Shown: positions 24,752-31,906, counted from the first letter of the stretch. The stretch: DNA of 40,042 bases from Moorena sp. SIO3I8 (GCF_010692325.1 NZ_JAAHHW010000059.1:1-40042), one strand, 5' to 3'. A program made the numbers and translations. Notes: generated by a model from the letters alone, not told the origin.

Positions 24752-24964
24752 TCAAGGTCTGGGTTTATTAGAACCCTTCCCCTTAGGCTTATTTTGTTCC
24801 TTTGATGACTTGTTTAGCAATTCGCTCGCTGTTTTTCCTGTCAATATCAAGTAGTTAGCTCGTTGATTTTCATCAAAGAACGCGAAGGCAGTCGATACGG
24901 CAAACATTACAATTACTACTAGTGTTTGAACCTTCTCTTGGAAGGTTTGATTTTTCTTTAGCAT
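24752..24964 (-). CDS. Small single-span membrane protein (70 aa)
   Basis: Starts at ATG 24964 behind GAGGAAAT about 11 bp upstream; frames extending further upstream overlap the recombinase leader and lack support. Short basic N-terminus, one hydrophobic span (about 13-30, LVVIVMFAVSTAFAFF), then a hydrophilic tail ending in Lys/Pro/Gly-rich sequence. Unknown function. Transcribed away from the recombinase gene at 25135, from which it is separated by about 170 bp; the two could share a divergent promoter region. Confidence 0.65.
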   Translation of the reverse strand: MLKKNQTFQEKVQTLVVIVMFAVSTAFAFFDENQRANYLILTGKTASELLNKSSKEQNKPKGKGSNKPRP

Positions 24965-25134
24965 CAAAATTATTTCCTCTAAAATCAAGTCAATAATTAT
25001 GTGACTAGTAGTTGTTGAATTTGAGCTTTCCAAGGTTCGGATAATACTACTTAACGATTGCAAAAAAAATATATTTGACCAGGGCACACCAAAGTTGTTC
25101 AATAAATAGGCAGGGGTGTATTGAGGCGTGGGGC

Positions 25135-25806
25135 ATGAAAATTGACCGCCATGGCCAGGCAAAGATTTTAACAGCAGAGGAAATCCAGCTGCTGTTTAAC
25201 GAAGGGGCAACCCTTAACCCGCCACGAGACCGGGCGCTGTTTGCTGTCATGCTCTACACTGCCTGTCGGGTCAATGAAGCGGTGACCTTAAGAATAAGGG
25301 ATGTTTACGATCGCAAAGGGTCTGTGCGTCCCGTTGTCCTATTCAGGAAAGGGAACACCAAAGGCAAGCTTGCCACCCGAACCATCCCGGTACTAGAAGA
25401 TCTGCGGTTTCACTTAACGGACTACCACCCTCCAAAATGGGGAAACTATCTATTCCCCGGAAGGCATGGGAAAGGGCACATCACCTCAGATGCCGCCAGC
25501 TGGATCCTTCGGGAGGCTTGCAAGCGTGTGGATATAGAAGGGGTCAGTACTCATAGTTTCCGCAGGACAGCACTCACCCAGTTAAGTAACGCAGGAATCC
25601 CCCTGCGGGTAATCCAGGAAATATCCGGGCATCGGACATTGGATGAGTTGTACAAGTACTTGGAGGTGCGACCCGAGCAAGTAAGGGGGGCTATCAGTGC
25701 CTTGTCAATGCTTAGTCCGGTTGAATCCGCCGAGCCGACTGAACCTGTGCCGGATTACACCGTTAAACCGGCATTGCCCGATGTAACTAATACTTCTGAA
25801 CCATAA
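25135..25806 (+). CDS. Short tyrosine recombinase (integrase), catalytic domain only (224 aa)
   Basis: Catalytic set complete: R45 (TACRVNEAV), a beta-hairpin lysine (K76 or K78), H140-x-x-R143 (HSFR), H166 (SGHR) and a nucleophile in ELYKYLEV (Y173 or Y175). There is no N-terminal core-binding (SAM-like) domain, so it is about 100 residues shorter than XerC/XerD; an internal fragment of a relative lies at 23362. ATG 25135 is chosen over an upstream in-frame ATG at 25075 because homology begins near it. The C-terminus carries a Pro/Glu-rich tail. Paired TTTCCGGAAA sites 100-200 bp downstream and at 19000-19111 are candidate substrates. Confidence 0.9.
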   Translation: MKIDRHGQAKILTAEEIQLLFNEGATLNPPRDRALFAVMLYTACRVNEAVTLRIRDVYDRKGSVRPVVLFRKGNTKGKLATRTIPVLEDLRFHLTDYHPPKWGNYLFPGRHGKGHITSDAASWILREACKRVDIEGVSTHSFRRTALTQLSNAGIPLRVIQEISGHRTLDELYKYLEVRPEQVRGAISALSMLSPVESAEPTEPVPDYTVKPALPDVTNTSEP

Positions 25807-25901
25807 GCGACTCGAAAGTCCAGATGGCGTAAGCCTCCATCGGTAAATGTGTTTCCCCTGGGGCTACTCGATTCGGTAGTCTGTGAAGACTAGATTATTG
25901 C

Positions 25902-26014
25902 TTTCCGGAAGGCAATAAAGCAATTTATAGTGAATTACCTGAGCCTATAAGCCAGAGCTGAAAAGTGTTTTAAGTGACAACTATCTTTCCCTAATCATCA
26001 ACGTTTTCCGGAAA
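25902..26014. promoter_or_regulatory. Paired TTTCCGGAA palindromes, right boundary of the island
   Basis: TTTCCGGAAG (25902-25911, inside ATTGCTTTCCGGAAGGCAAT) and TTTCCGGAAA (26005-26014), 103 bp apart. The half-arms ATTGCTTTCC and GGAAAGTGTA are shared with the left pair at 19000-19111. Confidence 0.6.
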
Positions 26015-26862
26015 GTGTATTGTTGATATGTCCTATGAATTTCGGCAATATTAGAAAGCGATCGCGACAAAATCGGAATAAAATGTACCCCCTTTTAAAG
26101 CCTTACCAGCCTGGGTTTCAGCCATTTTCTTGTTGCAGAACGTATCCCCTTTGTAGTCCGCCATTGGCCTGGAGTTTGGCTATTTTCTTGACAGCTTTTG
26201 TCCCCACCCTTTAATTAAAGGGGCGTAACTGGGGATTTTGGCTGCGTCTTTTTGTTATCTTTGCAGGAGGTTTCGATAAAAGGGGACAAAAAAGAACAGT
26301 GTGGATTCTCCCCGTAAGTCAACTTAATACCGAGGGTCGGTGATAAACTTTTATCACCCAAGCTGACTTGGTCTTTGTCTTCCACAGTAGGACTCATTAG
26401 AAGATGCGTCGAGAACCACGCAAGGTCAATGAAAAACAGTCTTCATATTCACAAAAACATTTTTACTCATTTGGGAGCAAAAATCAAAGTCATTGTCAAG
26501 CACCCTAATAGGAGGGTCAATTTATAATCGTGTAAGCCTTGCTGGGTATGCGATTAACTCCTAATACTAAGCAAAAAATAAAAACCTTCAATTAATGTTA
26601 TAAGAAGTAACATACTCTACCTATTGGTTCGGATGCTCCATTTCGGAGTCGTGAGAAACTCTCCAGCAAAGGTTTTCAGGCTTTTGTTGGAGAGTTTTTC
26701 GGACCCGTTCCCGCGAGGATTTCGTATTTGTCGCGATCGCTTTTTGTCCCAATTTACCGCAACTAACCGCAGTTATCAGGGAGCTGGCTGAAGTTTTGAT
26801 AGGGATTTTGAACACAAGGGGTCGATTAGTTGCGGTTAGTTACTTCTTGCTCAAAAATGGAC
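26015..26862. other. Intergenic region with several hairpins, no supported gene
   Basis: A GTTGAC-type element at 26316-26372: AAGTCAACTT and AAGCTGACTT enclose GGTGATAA/TTATCACC (26339-26358). A stem CTCTCCAGCAAA/TTTGTTGGAGAG followed by TTTTTC (about 26658-26701) looks like a rightward terminator. Two TAACCGCA-type sites lie near 26754-26776 and the inverse near 26823-26842. Short frames here lack start signals. Confidence 0.5.
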
Positions 26863-26905
26863 AACAAAAAGACACAGTGGGCAATTCCGACTGTGTCTTT
26901 TTGTT
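26863..26905. terminator. Strong bidirectional rho-independent terminator
   Basis: AACAAAAAGACACAGT (26863-26878) and ACTGTGTCTTTTTGTT (26890-26905) form a perfect 16-bp stem with A/T tracts on both sides. It ends the leftward gene at 26931. Confidence 0.9.
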
Positions 26906-26930
26906 GCTTTATCGGGCGTTAAAGACCGGA

Positions 26931-27368
26931 TTAAACGCCTCGGAAAGTGTAATCAAAATTGTTCCAGTAATCCCAAAAGGCACCCCATCCGTCTTCCGGA
27001 GGGAATTCTTCCTCATCTTCAGGAAAAATGGAAAATAGCAAGTCATTGCTGTTCGTTTCTTCTGCCCATTTAATTAAACATTCACGAGTCAATCTTACAA
27101 GAATCCTTTGCTTCCCCTGCTTTGTCAAGTAGTCCTGTCCCTCAGTAAACTCAAGTGAATACAAACCCTTGAGAGCCTTGTCTTCACTTTTATAACCCAA
27201 GGCGAGGTAAGCGTCTTCTAGGAGGATAGGGAAAGGGGTATTGGCATTCAGGTATTGAAGAGTAACTCGTTTGATTGCCTTGTCAATCTTTACCTGGCTC
27301 CGTTCAAACTTCCGCTGTAATCGCCTTTGTTCCTTGTCGGCTTTCCGTTTTTTCTTCCTTTTAACCAT
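26931..27368 (-). CDS. Basic protein resembling phage antirepressor/KilA-N-type domains (145 aa)
   Basis: A very basic N-terminus (KRKKKRKADKEQRRLQRKF) then a compact domain (about 45-115) with LGYKSEDKALKGLYSLEFTEGQDYLTKQ followed by RILVRLTRECLIKWAEETN. That order (fold ending in F-x-EG-x-DY, then LT-x-E-x-x-K-x-W) recalls AntA/Bro-N-type antirepressor domains; this assignment is tentative. The C-terminus is acidic and aromatic. The start codon lies only 6 bp after the U-tract of a strong terminator hairpin (27374-27404), so expression must rely on read-through, attenuation or a promoter inside that hairpin. Confidence 0.7.
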   Translation of the reverse strand: MVKRKKKRKADKEQRRLQRKFERSQVKIDKAIKRVTLQYLNANTPFPILLEDAYLALGYKSEDKALKGLYSLEFTEGQDYLTKQGKQRILVRLTRECLIKWAEETNSNDLLFSIFPEDEEEFPPEDGWGAFWDYWNNFDYTFRGV

Positions 27369-27373
27369 AAAAA

Positions 27374-27405
27374 TAAAAAAACCGCTACCTCTCTAGGGTA
27401 ACGGT
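27374..27405 (-). terminator. Rho-independent terminator/attenuator directly before the 26931-27368 gene
   Basis: Leftward strand: ACCGTTACC, loop CTAGAGA, GGTAGCGGT then TTTTTTATTT. A 9-bp stem with one wobble pair and a long U-tract. It ends the operon above (stop at 27456) yet lies immediately before the next start codon. Confidence 0.85.
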
Positions 27406-27455
27406 CTCTATACTTAAGTAAAGTGCAAGATACCAAAATTATACTTTTAGCTTTT

Positions 27456-27932
27456 TCACTTTAATTCTTCAAGCTGCTGTTCAATATATTGAATATTTTT
27501 CAACAACCTCTCATTGCTTCCTCCCCTAGTCGAAAAGTTGTGCCCAATATATGTTAAAACACTATGAGGAGAATTTTGTACTATTTGAAAAAGAGCCTTT
27601 GCTTCTTTTTCGGAACTAAACCCTTCATTACTCGCATTGTTGAGCCAGCTTTTAGCTTTCTCCTTGTCGCCCAATACAGCATAGCACTTCCCCAACAACA
27701 GAGCGGTAGTAGGTTCCATCGTTTCCCTGTAATTGATATCTAACAATGCTATCGCTCTTCGGTAGTCACAGATAAGGGGATTTGGCTTATCTATCAATCT
27801 AACAGCAACATCGTGCCAAGTCTCCCCATCTTCCAGGCAATACTCAGTAGTGGTGTCGATTTTTAAGGGAGCAAAATTGTGATGGTCAGAAATGAATCTT
27901 TCAGTGATTTTGGCAGTCTTAGTTGTCTTCAT
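27456..27932 (-). CDS. TPR/Sel1-like hypothetical protein (158 aa)
   Basis: ATG 27932 (MKTTKTAKI) is taken; an in-frame ATG at 27947 is possible. The middle (about 65-130) reads as two or three helical-hairpin repeats of TPR type (ALLLGKCYAVLGDKEKAKSWLNNA). No membrane segment. The start overlaps the end of the gene at 27919, so the two are probably translationally coupled. Likely a protein-interaction adaptor; partner unknown. Confidence 0.65.
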   Translation of the reverse strand: MKTTKTAKITERFISDHHNFAPLKIDTTTEYCLEDGETWHDVAVRLIDKPNPLICDYRRAIALLDINYRETMEPTTALLLGKCYAVLGDKEKAKSWLNNASNEGFSSEKEAKALFQIVQNSPHSVLTYIGHNFSTRGGSNERLLKNIQYIEQQLEELK

Positions 27933-28332
27933 AAAACAAGAAATCAAGGTTTATTTTAACTAACAGTCCAGCTACTTCGTCCCTAGAGAATCTTTGATGA
28001 TTGCAGCGGCTGTAAGGTACTTGGTGGGTTTGGTAGCTGCACTCCTGATCCTCTGGCACTTTAATGCCTGGACAAGCTCTTTTGTTTTCAAGGAAAATAG
28101 ATTGGCAGTTGTCTGTAACCCACTGTTTGATGTACTTTCGAGAGATTCCAGTTAGTTCCCACAAAACGGAAAGGTTAATGGCTAAAGTCCTTTTTGGGTT
28201 GTAAGAAATGTTTTCGTTATACTTTCTGATCGAATCAAAAGCTCTTTTGAGTTTTTCGCTTCTAGCCTCTGCCCCCCGGTAATCAAATAGATCAGAGTTA
28301 GACCACTTGGTCAAGTCAAATTCATGCCGCAT
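27919..28332 (-). CDS. Hypothetical HTH-like protein (137 aa)
   Basis: ATG 28332 lies 6 bp after AGGAGG and overlaps the end of the upstream gene by 11 bp, so this start is strongly favoured over 28362. A central segment (about 50-80, INLSVLWELTGISRKYIKQWVTDN) looks like a helix-turn-helix, followed by CNHQRFSRDEV. The overall look resembles DNA-binding accessory domains of cyanobacterial plasmid proteins, but no family is firmly recognised. Coupled with the STAND-like gene before it and the TPR-like gene after it. Confidence 0.65.
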   Translation of the reverse strand: MRHEFDLTKWSNSDLFDYRGAEARSEKLKRAFDSIRKYNENISYNPKRTLAINLSVLWELTGISRKYIKQWVTDNCQSIFLENKRACPGIKVPEDQECSYQTHQVPYSRCNHQRFSRDEVAGLLVKINLDFLFYEDN

Positions 28333-29005
28333 CGACTCCCTCCTGTAAATCGAAATCAACAATCATGCTGCGAATATCCCAAAGGTCACCGGCATACTTT
28401 CGGAAGTACTCCAGGGATTCATTTGAACAAAGCCAGAACAGTAGGGTCGTGCCACGGGAAACAATTGCCTCACGAGAAAGGTTCAGCTGCCTTAATTCGG
28501 ACACTATCGTTTCATGCGAGAGGGTCTCCAACCCCACCACCGCTACATGGTCGCAGGGACCGAAACGTTGACGCAACCACCGGGTAAGTCCGACTTGCCC
28601 TTGGTCGAAAAAGAACGATTCAGAAGCTTTCAGCCCACTCTCCACCTTCCGAAAGATGGGACTACGGTGCGTTACATCTGATGCGATCGCGAAAACTATG
28701 GAAGATTGCCCTTCTCCCATCTCAAACGTCTGGAACATTTCGGACACCTGCTGGTCTTCTTTTTCTTCCAGTGGTGCAGCGTACTTAGCCGGAAAGTACT
28801 CCACCCCTCCATGTTCTGTGAGATACCGGCACTGAAATAGTACCCTCCGGCCATCCTCTCTAATGGAGTATTGTGGACAAGCCTTGAGGTCTTCTTTTTC
28901 CACGTTCAGCAAGGCCGGAGGTTCGTCCATCCATCCGAGGAATTCTGTTGTCTTTTCGATTTTGGCGCGATGGCTTCGCGATTCGTTGATTAAATTAAAT
29001 ATCAT
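28322..29005 (-). CDS. STAND-like protein without P-loop (227 aa)
   Basis: The segment about 165-222 (NLSREAIVSRGTTLLFWLCSN, then LEYFRKYAGDLWDIRSMIVDF) matches the pattern seen after the sensor strands of many bacterial STAND/AAA proteins, in which an LN-x-x-RE helix, a hydrophobic strand ending in FWL and an APDLW-x-WR-type helix follow one another. No GxxxxGK motif is present, so ATP binding is not expected; it may be a stand-alone inactive adaptor or an adapted remnant. The gene has no obvious ribosome-binding site, and is coupled to the HTH-like gene downstream by an 11-bp overlap. Confidence 0.6.
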   Translation of the reverse strand: MIFNLINESRSHRAKIEKTTEFLGWMDEPPALLNVEKEDLKACPQYSIREDGRRVLFQCRYLTEHGGVEYFPAKYAAPLEEKEDQQVSEMFQTFEMGEGQSSIVFAIASDVTHRSPIFRKVESGLKASESFFFDQGQVGLTRWLRQRFGPCDHVAVVGLETLSHETIVSELRQLNLSREAIVSRGTTLLFWLCSNESLEYFRKYAGDLWDIRSMIVDFDLQEGVDAA

Positions 29006-29034
29006 GGTTGGTATCGTGGCAATTGATTGACGAA

Positions 29035-29058
29035 AGACGGGAAGAGCAACTCCCGTCT
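29035..29058. terminator. 8-bp stem-loop between two operon segments
   Basis: AGACGGGA (29035-29042) and TCCCGTCT (29051-29058). Followed by GTTTTGTCTT rightward and TTTCG leftward: a weak bidirectional terminator between the 29160 gene and the gene starting at 29005. Confidence 0.45.
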
Positions 29059-29102
29059 GTTTTGTCTTGCTTAACTATAGCGATAGAGTTTATGGCCTGA
29101 GA

Positions 29103-29145
29103 AACCGCAGTAAGCTGCGGTTAGCTGCGGTTAGCTGCGGTTAAC
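29103..29145. repeat. Three tandem 10-bp GCTGCGGTTA repeats plus one inverted half
   Basis: GCTGCGGTTA at 29114, 29124 and 29134, preceded by the inverse AACCGCAGTA at 29103. The same TAACCGCA core recurs near 26754-26776, 26823-26842 and 32046. Looks like a small operator or iteron cluster upstream of the leftward gene at 29005. Confidence 0.75.
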
Positions 29146-29159
29146 AAAAAAAAGGAACG

Positions 29160-29606
29160 TCAACGTCTTTTCTTCTTGCTAACCCCTGGGCGTCCCGGCT
29201 TTTTCCCCTTCCCTGTTACCTTTGTCGTCTTCTTTTTCTGGTCTGAGACAGAGGAGGACTGCTGTGCGAGGCGACTCAGATCAATAGTCTTAGTCTTTGG
29301 TGGCTGCTCTTTTTCCTTGATACAGCCATTCTCTATCAAGCGGTCACGCACCCAGTCGTCCCATTCTGAAGCGGTCAAATACAGGTTCTCTGATTTCTTG
29401 GATATTGCAAATCCATCAATGAACCACACCTCTCCATGAGCTTTCAATCCCGCTCGAATGTCCTGGAAAAAGGCATCCTCGTCGAATGGCTCATTTAAGA
29501 GGTCGTCATGAAAAAGTATCAATTCTGGGGTTGACTCTATTACTTGCCAAATGCGTACCCCTGGCAAGGCTTCAATATTTTTTAGTTGGTTGATTGTTGT
29601 TAGCAT
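29160..29606 (-). CDS. Hypothetical protein with Lys/Arg-rich tail (148 aa)
   Basis: A folded N-terminal part (1-95) with no recognised family, then a flexible, very basic tail (about 105-148, KKKTTKVTGKGKKPGRPG) ending KKKRR, which suggests nucleic-acid contact. No membrane segment. It belongs by orientation and spacing to the leftward small-gene series. Start ATG 29606 has no clear ribosome-binding site. Confidence 0.6.
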   Translation of the reverse strand: MLTTINQLKNIEALPGVRIWQVIESTPELILFHDDLLNEPFDEDAFFQDIRAGLKAHGEVWFIDGFAISKKSENLYLTASEWDDWVRDRLIENGCIKEKEQPPKTKTIDLSRLAQQSSSVSDQKKKTTKVTGKGKKPGRPGVSKKKRR

Positions 29607-29669
29607 TGGATATTCTTGATTGATTTGTGCAAAACCTGGGGCAGTTTTTTTCCAGGTATCTATTTTTAA

Positions 29670-29882
29670 CTACAGAACAAATTCGTAAGCGAATGGAACA
29701 TCGTGCTCCTGCCCGCAATTATCAATCCAGGTACTGTAGACTTCGGTTAAGGTCGTTCGGCATTGATCCTCTATTACATCTTTCGGAGCACATCCGATTT
29801 TCCACTTAGCAAAAGTAGGGTTAGTTTTGCGAAAATTACTGATGCGAACGCGAGAAGTTTGAGTAAGAGTAAACGTGTTCAT
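29670..29882 (-). CDS. Small hypothetical protein (70 aa)
   Basis: Starts at ATG 29882, 4 bp after the stop of the preceding gene, with GAGGAGG about 9 bp upstream lying inside that gene's last codons: strong evidence for translation and coupling. Basic-to-neutral, two cysteines, no membrane span, no family recognised. Confidence 0.7.
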   Translation of the reverse strand: MNTFTLTQTSRVRISNFRKTNPTFAKWKIGCAPKDVIEDQCRTTLTEVYSTWIDNCGQEHDVPFAYEFVL

Positions 29883-29886
29883 TGCA

Positions 29887-30306
29887 CTACACCTCCTCGT
29901 TGAAATCACATTCGTCATAGTCATACCCCGATTCATCTTCCAAGCCCAGAATCCAGACCACTTCATTCACAGCAATACGAATTTTAGAAGTCACTTTTGA
30001 AACAAACTTATCTAACTTGACCCGAGTACTGACTGCCTTCATCTTGGCTAGAGCAATCACATACTCGTGGTGCGTTGGGGCAAACTTCCAAAGGAAATCA
30101 GAACTGAAGCTGTACATGCCGTGCCAATACCAGTTGCGGTAGTGCTCACAGAAGCAGTCTTCTGCTAAGTCAGCGGAACCACTGGCGATTAACGTTACCG
30201 GATGACCGCACTCAACAGAGAAGAAATGCTGAGCAGACTCCAGTTGATCTTCGGTGCATGCGCGGATCATCAAGCTTTTGCCATCAGTAAAGAGGTAGGT
30301 TTTCAT
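29887..30306 (-). CDS. Hypothetical protein (139 aa)
   Basis: ATG 30306 (MKTYLFTDGKSLMIRACTEDQLESAQ) gives a natural beta-strand start; an in-frame upstream extension to 30366 runs through a GC-rich hairpin and is less likely. Probably an alpha/beta soluble protein with an acidic C-terminus. No family recognised. It is followed after 4 bp by the 70-residue gene. Confidence 0.6.
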   Translation of the reverse strand: MKTYLFTDGKSLMIRACTEDQLESAQHFFSVECGHPVTLIASGSADLAEDCFCEHYRNWYWHGMYSFSSDFLWKFAPTHHEYVIALAKMKAVSTRVKLDKFVSKVTSKIRIAVNEVVWILGLEDESGYDYDECDFNEEV

Positions 30307-30341
30307 TCTTTTTTTTGCAATTTCAATCAGAGAGAAGGTTA

Positions 30342-30424
30342 CCCCGCACCCGGCGGGGCAGTTCAATTAACGGGGGTTCTTAACTTGAGGCTTTGGCTTG
30401 ACCCTGCGGCGGAGTATACTCCCG
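30342..30424 (-). terminator. GC-rich hairpins before the 30306 gene
   Basis: CCCCG/CGGGG around 30342-30358 and AACGGG/CCCGTT closing about 30370-30427. They lie between the 36-residue gene and the 139-residue gene; possible terminator or leader. Confidence 0.35.
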
Positions 30425-30535
30425 TTAGTTCCTTGAGTGCCCCCTTTTTTTGATTAACTTTTCGCGTTCAGCAATCGACTTTGCCGCGCCCTTAGGGGCA
30501 ATCGCTTCGTCTATGGCTTTCGATAAATCTTCCAT
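30425..30535 (-). CDS. Very small protein (36 aa)
   Basis: A 37-codon gene reading MEDLSKAIDEAIAPKGAAKS and so on, with AGGAGAGGAAG directly before ATG 30535 and starting 9 bp after the stop of the 100-residue gene. Helical and charged, no membrane span. The strong ribosome-binding site and tight spacing support it; function unknown. Confidence 0.6.
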   Translation of the reverse strand: MEDLSKAIDEAIAPKGAAKSIAEREKLIKKRGHSRN

Positions 30536-30544
30536 CTTCCTCTC

Positions 30545-30847
30545 CTACTTGTTGACTCGTCGGCAAAAAAAGCCGATTGACTTGACTTTTGCTTCTGATT
30601 TCGATTGCCGTTTAGGCGCTAGGGCATTATGTCCGTTGTCCTCTGTTGTAGTCCTCACAGCCTCGCGGAAACCACACGAAGTGGGAACGATATCACCGAA
30701 AAGCCTGCCAGTACCTTTGTACTCCTCACCACCTTTGTCACTGGTCTTTACCGGAGTATCACTGCGCCTGCCCATTGTTCCGGTGAAATGATTCGTCCTT
30801 TTAGACTTTGAGGTCACAGTAGGCTGAGGGTTTTGCTTGCGTCCCAT
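30545..30847 (-). CDS. Basic, low-complexity hypothetical protein (100 aa)
   Basis: Its ATG overlaps the stop of the preceding gene (TAATG at 30849-30845) with AGGAGG just upstream, the hallmark of translational coupling. Rich in Lys, Arg, Thr and Gly, probably disordered; a nucleic-acid-binding role is plausible. No family recognised. Confidence 0.65.
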   Translation of the reverse strand: MGRKQNPQPTVTSKSKRTNHFTGTMGRRSDTPVKTSDKGGEEYKGTGRLFGDIVPTSCGFREAVRTTTEDNGHNALAPKRQSKSEAKVKSIGFFCRRVNK

Positions 30848-31293
30848 TACTCGACCTCCTGCTGATAGATTGCTTGAATGCCAGCAGGAGTTATCCCACC
30901 GTTATTTACAGAAACAGTAGCCTCGGCATTATCAAACGTGCGGGATACTATGGACTGAATGATCGCATCTGCATCAAAGCCTGCACAAACCCAGAGGTAA
31001 GTCCGCAGGCTAAAATGACTCAAGTCTGGGGCAGTACCAGGTTTGTAATCGCGAATTAGCTCAATGGCAAAATCCTCCCCGAAAAGTTCCAAACTAATCA
31101 CCTGGTCTGAAAGGTGAACGTTTAAAGTGGCCTCAGGAAGGTAGTTGTTCTGGTTAGCGAATTCCCGTACTACGGACGAGGAGTTATTGATAAGAGTGGC
31201 ACAGGCTTTAGCAGAACTTAACACCTGACCCTGTGGAGTCTTAATAAAAACTGACAGCTCTGATTTTGAATCAGGCTGGTGTTTGATTAGCAT
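30847..31293 (-). CDS. Hypothetical protein (148 aa)
   Basis: Soluble, mixed alpha/beta composition; the C-terminal half (about 85-148) is Ala/Ile/Asn-rich. AGGA lies about 6 bp upstream of ATG 31293. No family recognised. It is the first gene of the tight small-gene chain 31293-29670 and is coupled to the 100-residue gene by TAATG. Confidence 0.65.
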   Translation of the reverse strand: MLIKHQPDSKSELSVFIKTPQGQVLSSAKACATLINNSSSVVREFANQNNYLPEATLNVHLSDQVISLELFGEDFAIELIRDYKPGTAPDLSHFSLRTYLWVCAGFDADAIIQSIVSRTFDNAEATVSVNNGGITPAGIQAIYQQEVE

Positions 31294-31382
31294 GAGATTG
31301 TCCTATGAATACTGGGACTCATCAAGGCGATCGTTCTGTTTGCGGTAGCGATCGCCTTTTTGAATACGTTTTTAATTTAGCA

Positions 31383-31476
31383 CGTTTGGTATAGTGCTGT
31401 CAATTCTTATTGTTGTTTATTTTTCAATAATTTTCAGCTTTTGTAATCAATCATAAAAGATAACGTTTGGTAGGTA
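31383..31476. promoter_or_regulatory. CGTTTGG sites 3' of the double-HTH gene
   Basis: CGTTTGGTATAG (31383) and CGTTTGGTAGGTA (31464-31476). The latter 13-mer recurs with one change (CGTTTGGGAGGTA, 31894-31906) just upstream of the same gene. Both gene borders thus carry the motif, consistent with an autoregulated repressor that also controls the operon starting at 31293. Confidence 0.5.
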
Positions 31477-31498
31477 GCGCAACACTTGTGGATTGGTA

Positions 31499-31846
31499 TC
31501 AATCGAAATACAGGCTGTTGACGTCGTACCATCGGTGGTTCCGGCTATCTCGCTTAGTTAGAATTCTGCCTTCCTCCTCCCAATTAATCAGAGTATTTTT
31601 GCTTACCCCCAGAATCTCCCTGGCATCCTTGGGGGTAACCCAGTTAGGTCTGTAGGGGTCAAGGGCTACTGGCAAGCGGTCGAGCCTCTTTTTGTTCTTT
31701 TTGCTCGCGATCGAATCCAAATCAAAACGTCTGACACCGTTGGAGGTAATTACAGCTTCTATCATTCCTTGCTCATGCCAGTACTCTAGGGTCTTGATAG
31801 TAATCCCTAGTTCCTTGCAAGTTGCCTTAGGAGTCCTTAATCTCAT
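31499..31846 (-). CDS. Tandem MerR/HTH_17-type DNA-binding protein (115 aa)
   Basis: Two related helix-turn-helix/wing units: residues about 5-47 (TPKATCKELGITIKTLEYWHEQG ... RRFDLDSI) and about 69-112 (TPKDAREILGVSKNTLINWEEEG ... RWYDVNSL). Both have the MerR/excisionase pattern. No effector domain, so probably a small regulator or recombination directionality factor. It lies between the primase-helicase region and the leftward small-gene operon. Confidence 0.8.
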   Translation of the reverse strand: MRLRTPKATCKELGITIKTLEYWHEQGMIEAVITSNGVRRFDLDSIASKKNKKRLDRLPVALDPYRPNWVTPKDAREILGVSKNTLINWEEEGRILTKRDSRNHRWYDVNSLYFD

Positions 31847-31893
31847 TGGTTTTCCGTCTTTTGCGTTTACCCCTACCGTAGCAAACGCTCAAC

Positions 31894-31906
31894 CGTTTGG
31901 GAGGTA
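31894..31906. promoter_or_regulatory. CGTTTGG site upstream of the double-HTH gene
   Basis: CGTTTGGGAGGTA, and with CAAACG at 31882 it makes an inverted pair spaced by 6 bp. Likely operator about 40 bp before the start codon. Confidence 0.5.

Noticed and set aside
24965-25162. N-terminal extension of the small membrane protein
   Set aside because: Antisense to the recombinase leader; ATG 24964 has its own ribosome-binding site and a natural membrane-protein start.
26621-27038. Two overlapping short frames on opposite strands
   Set aside because: They cover terminator hairpins and TAACCGCA sites; no start signals.
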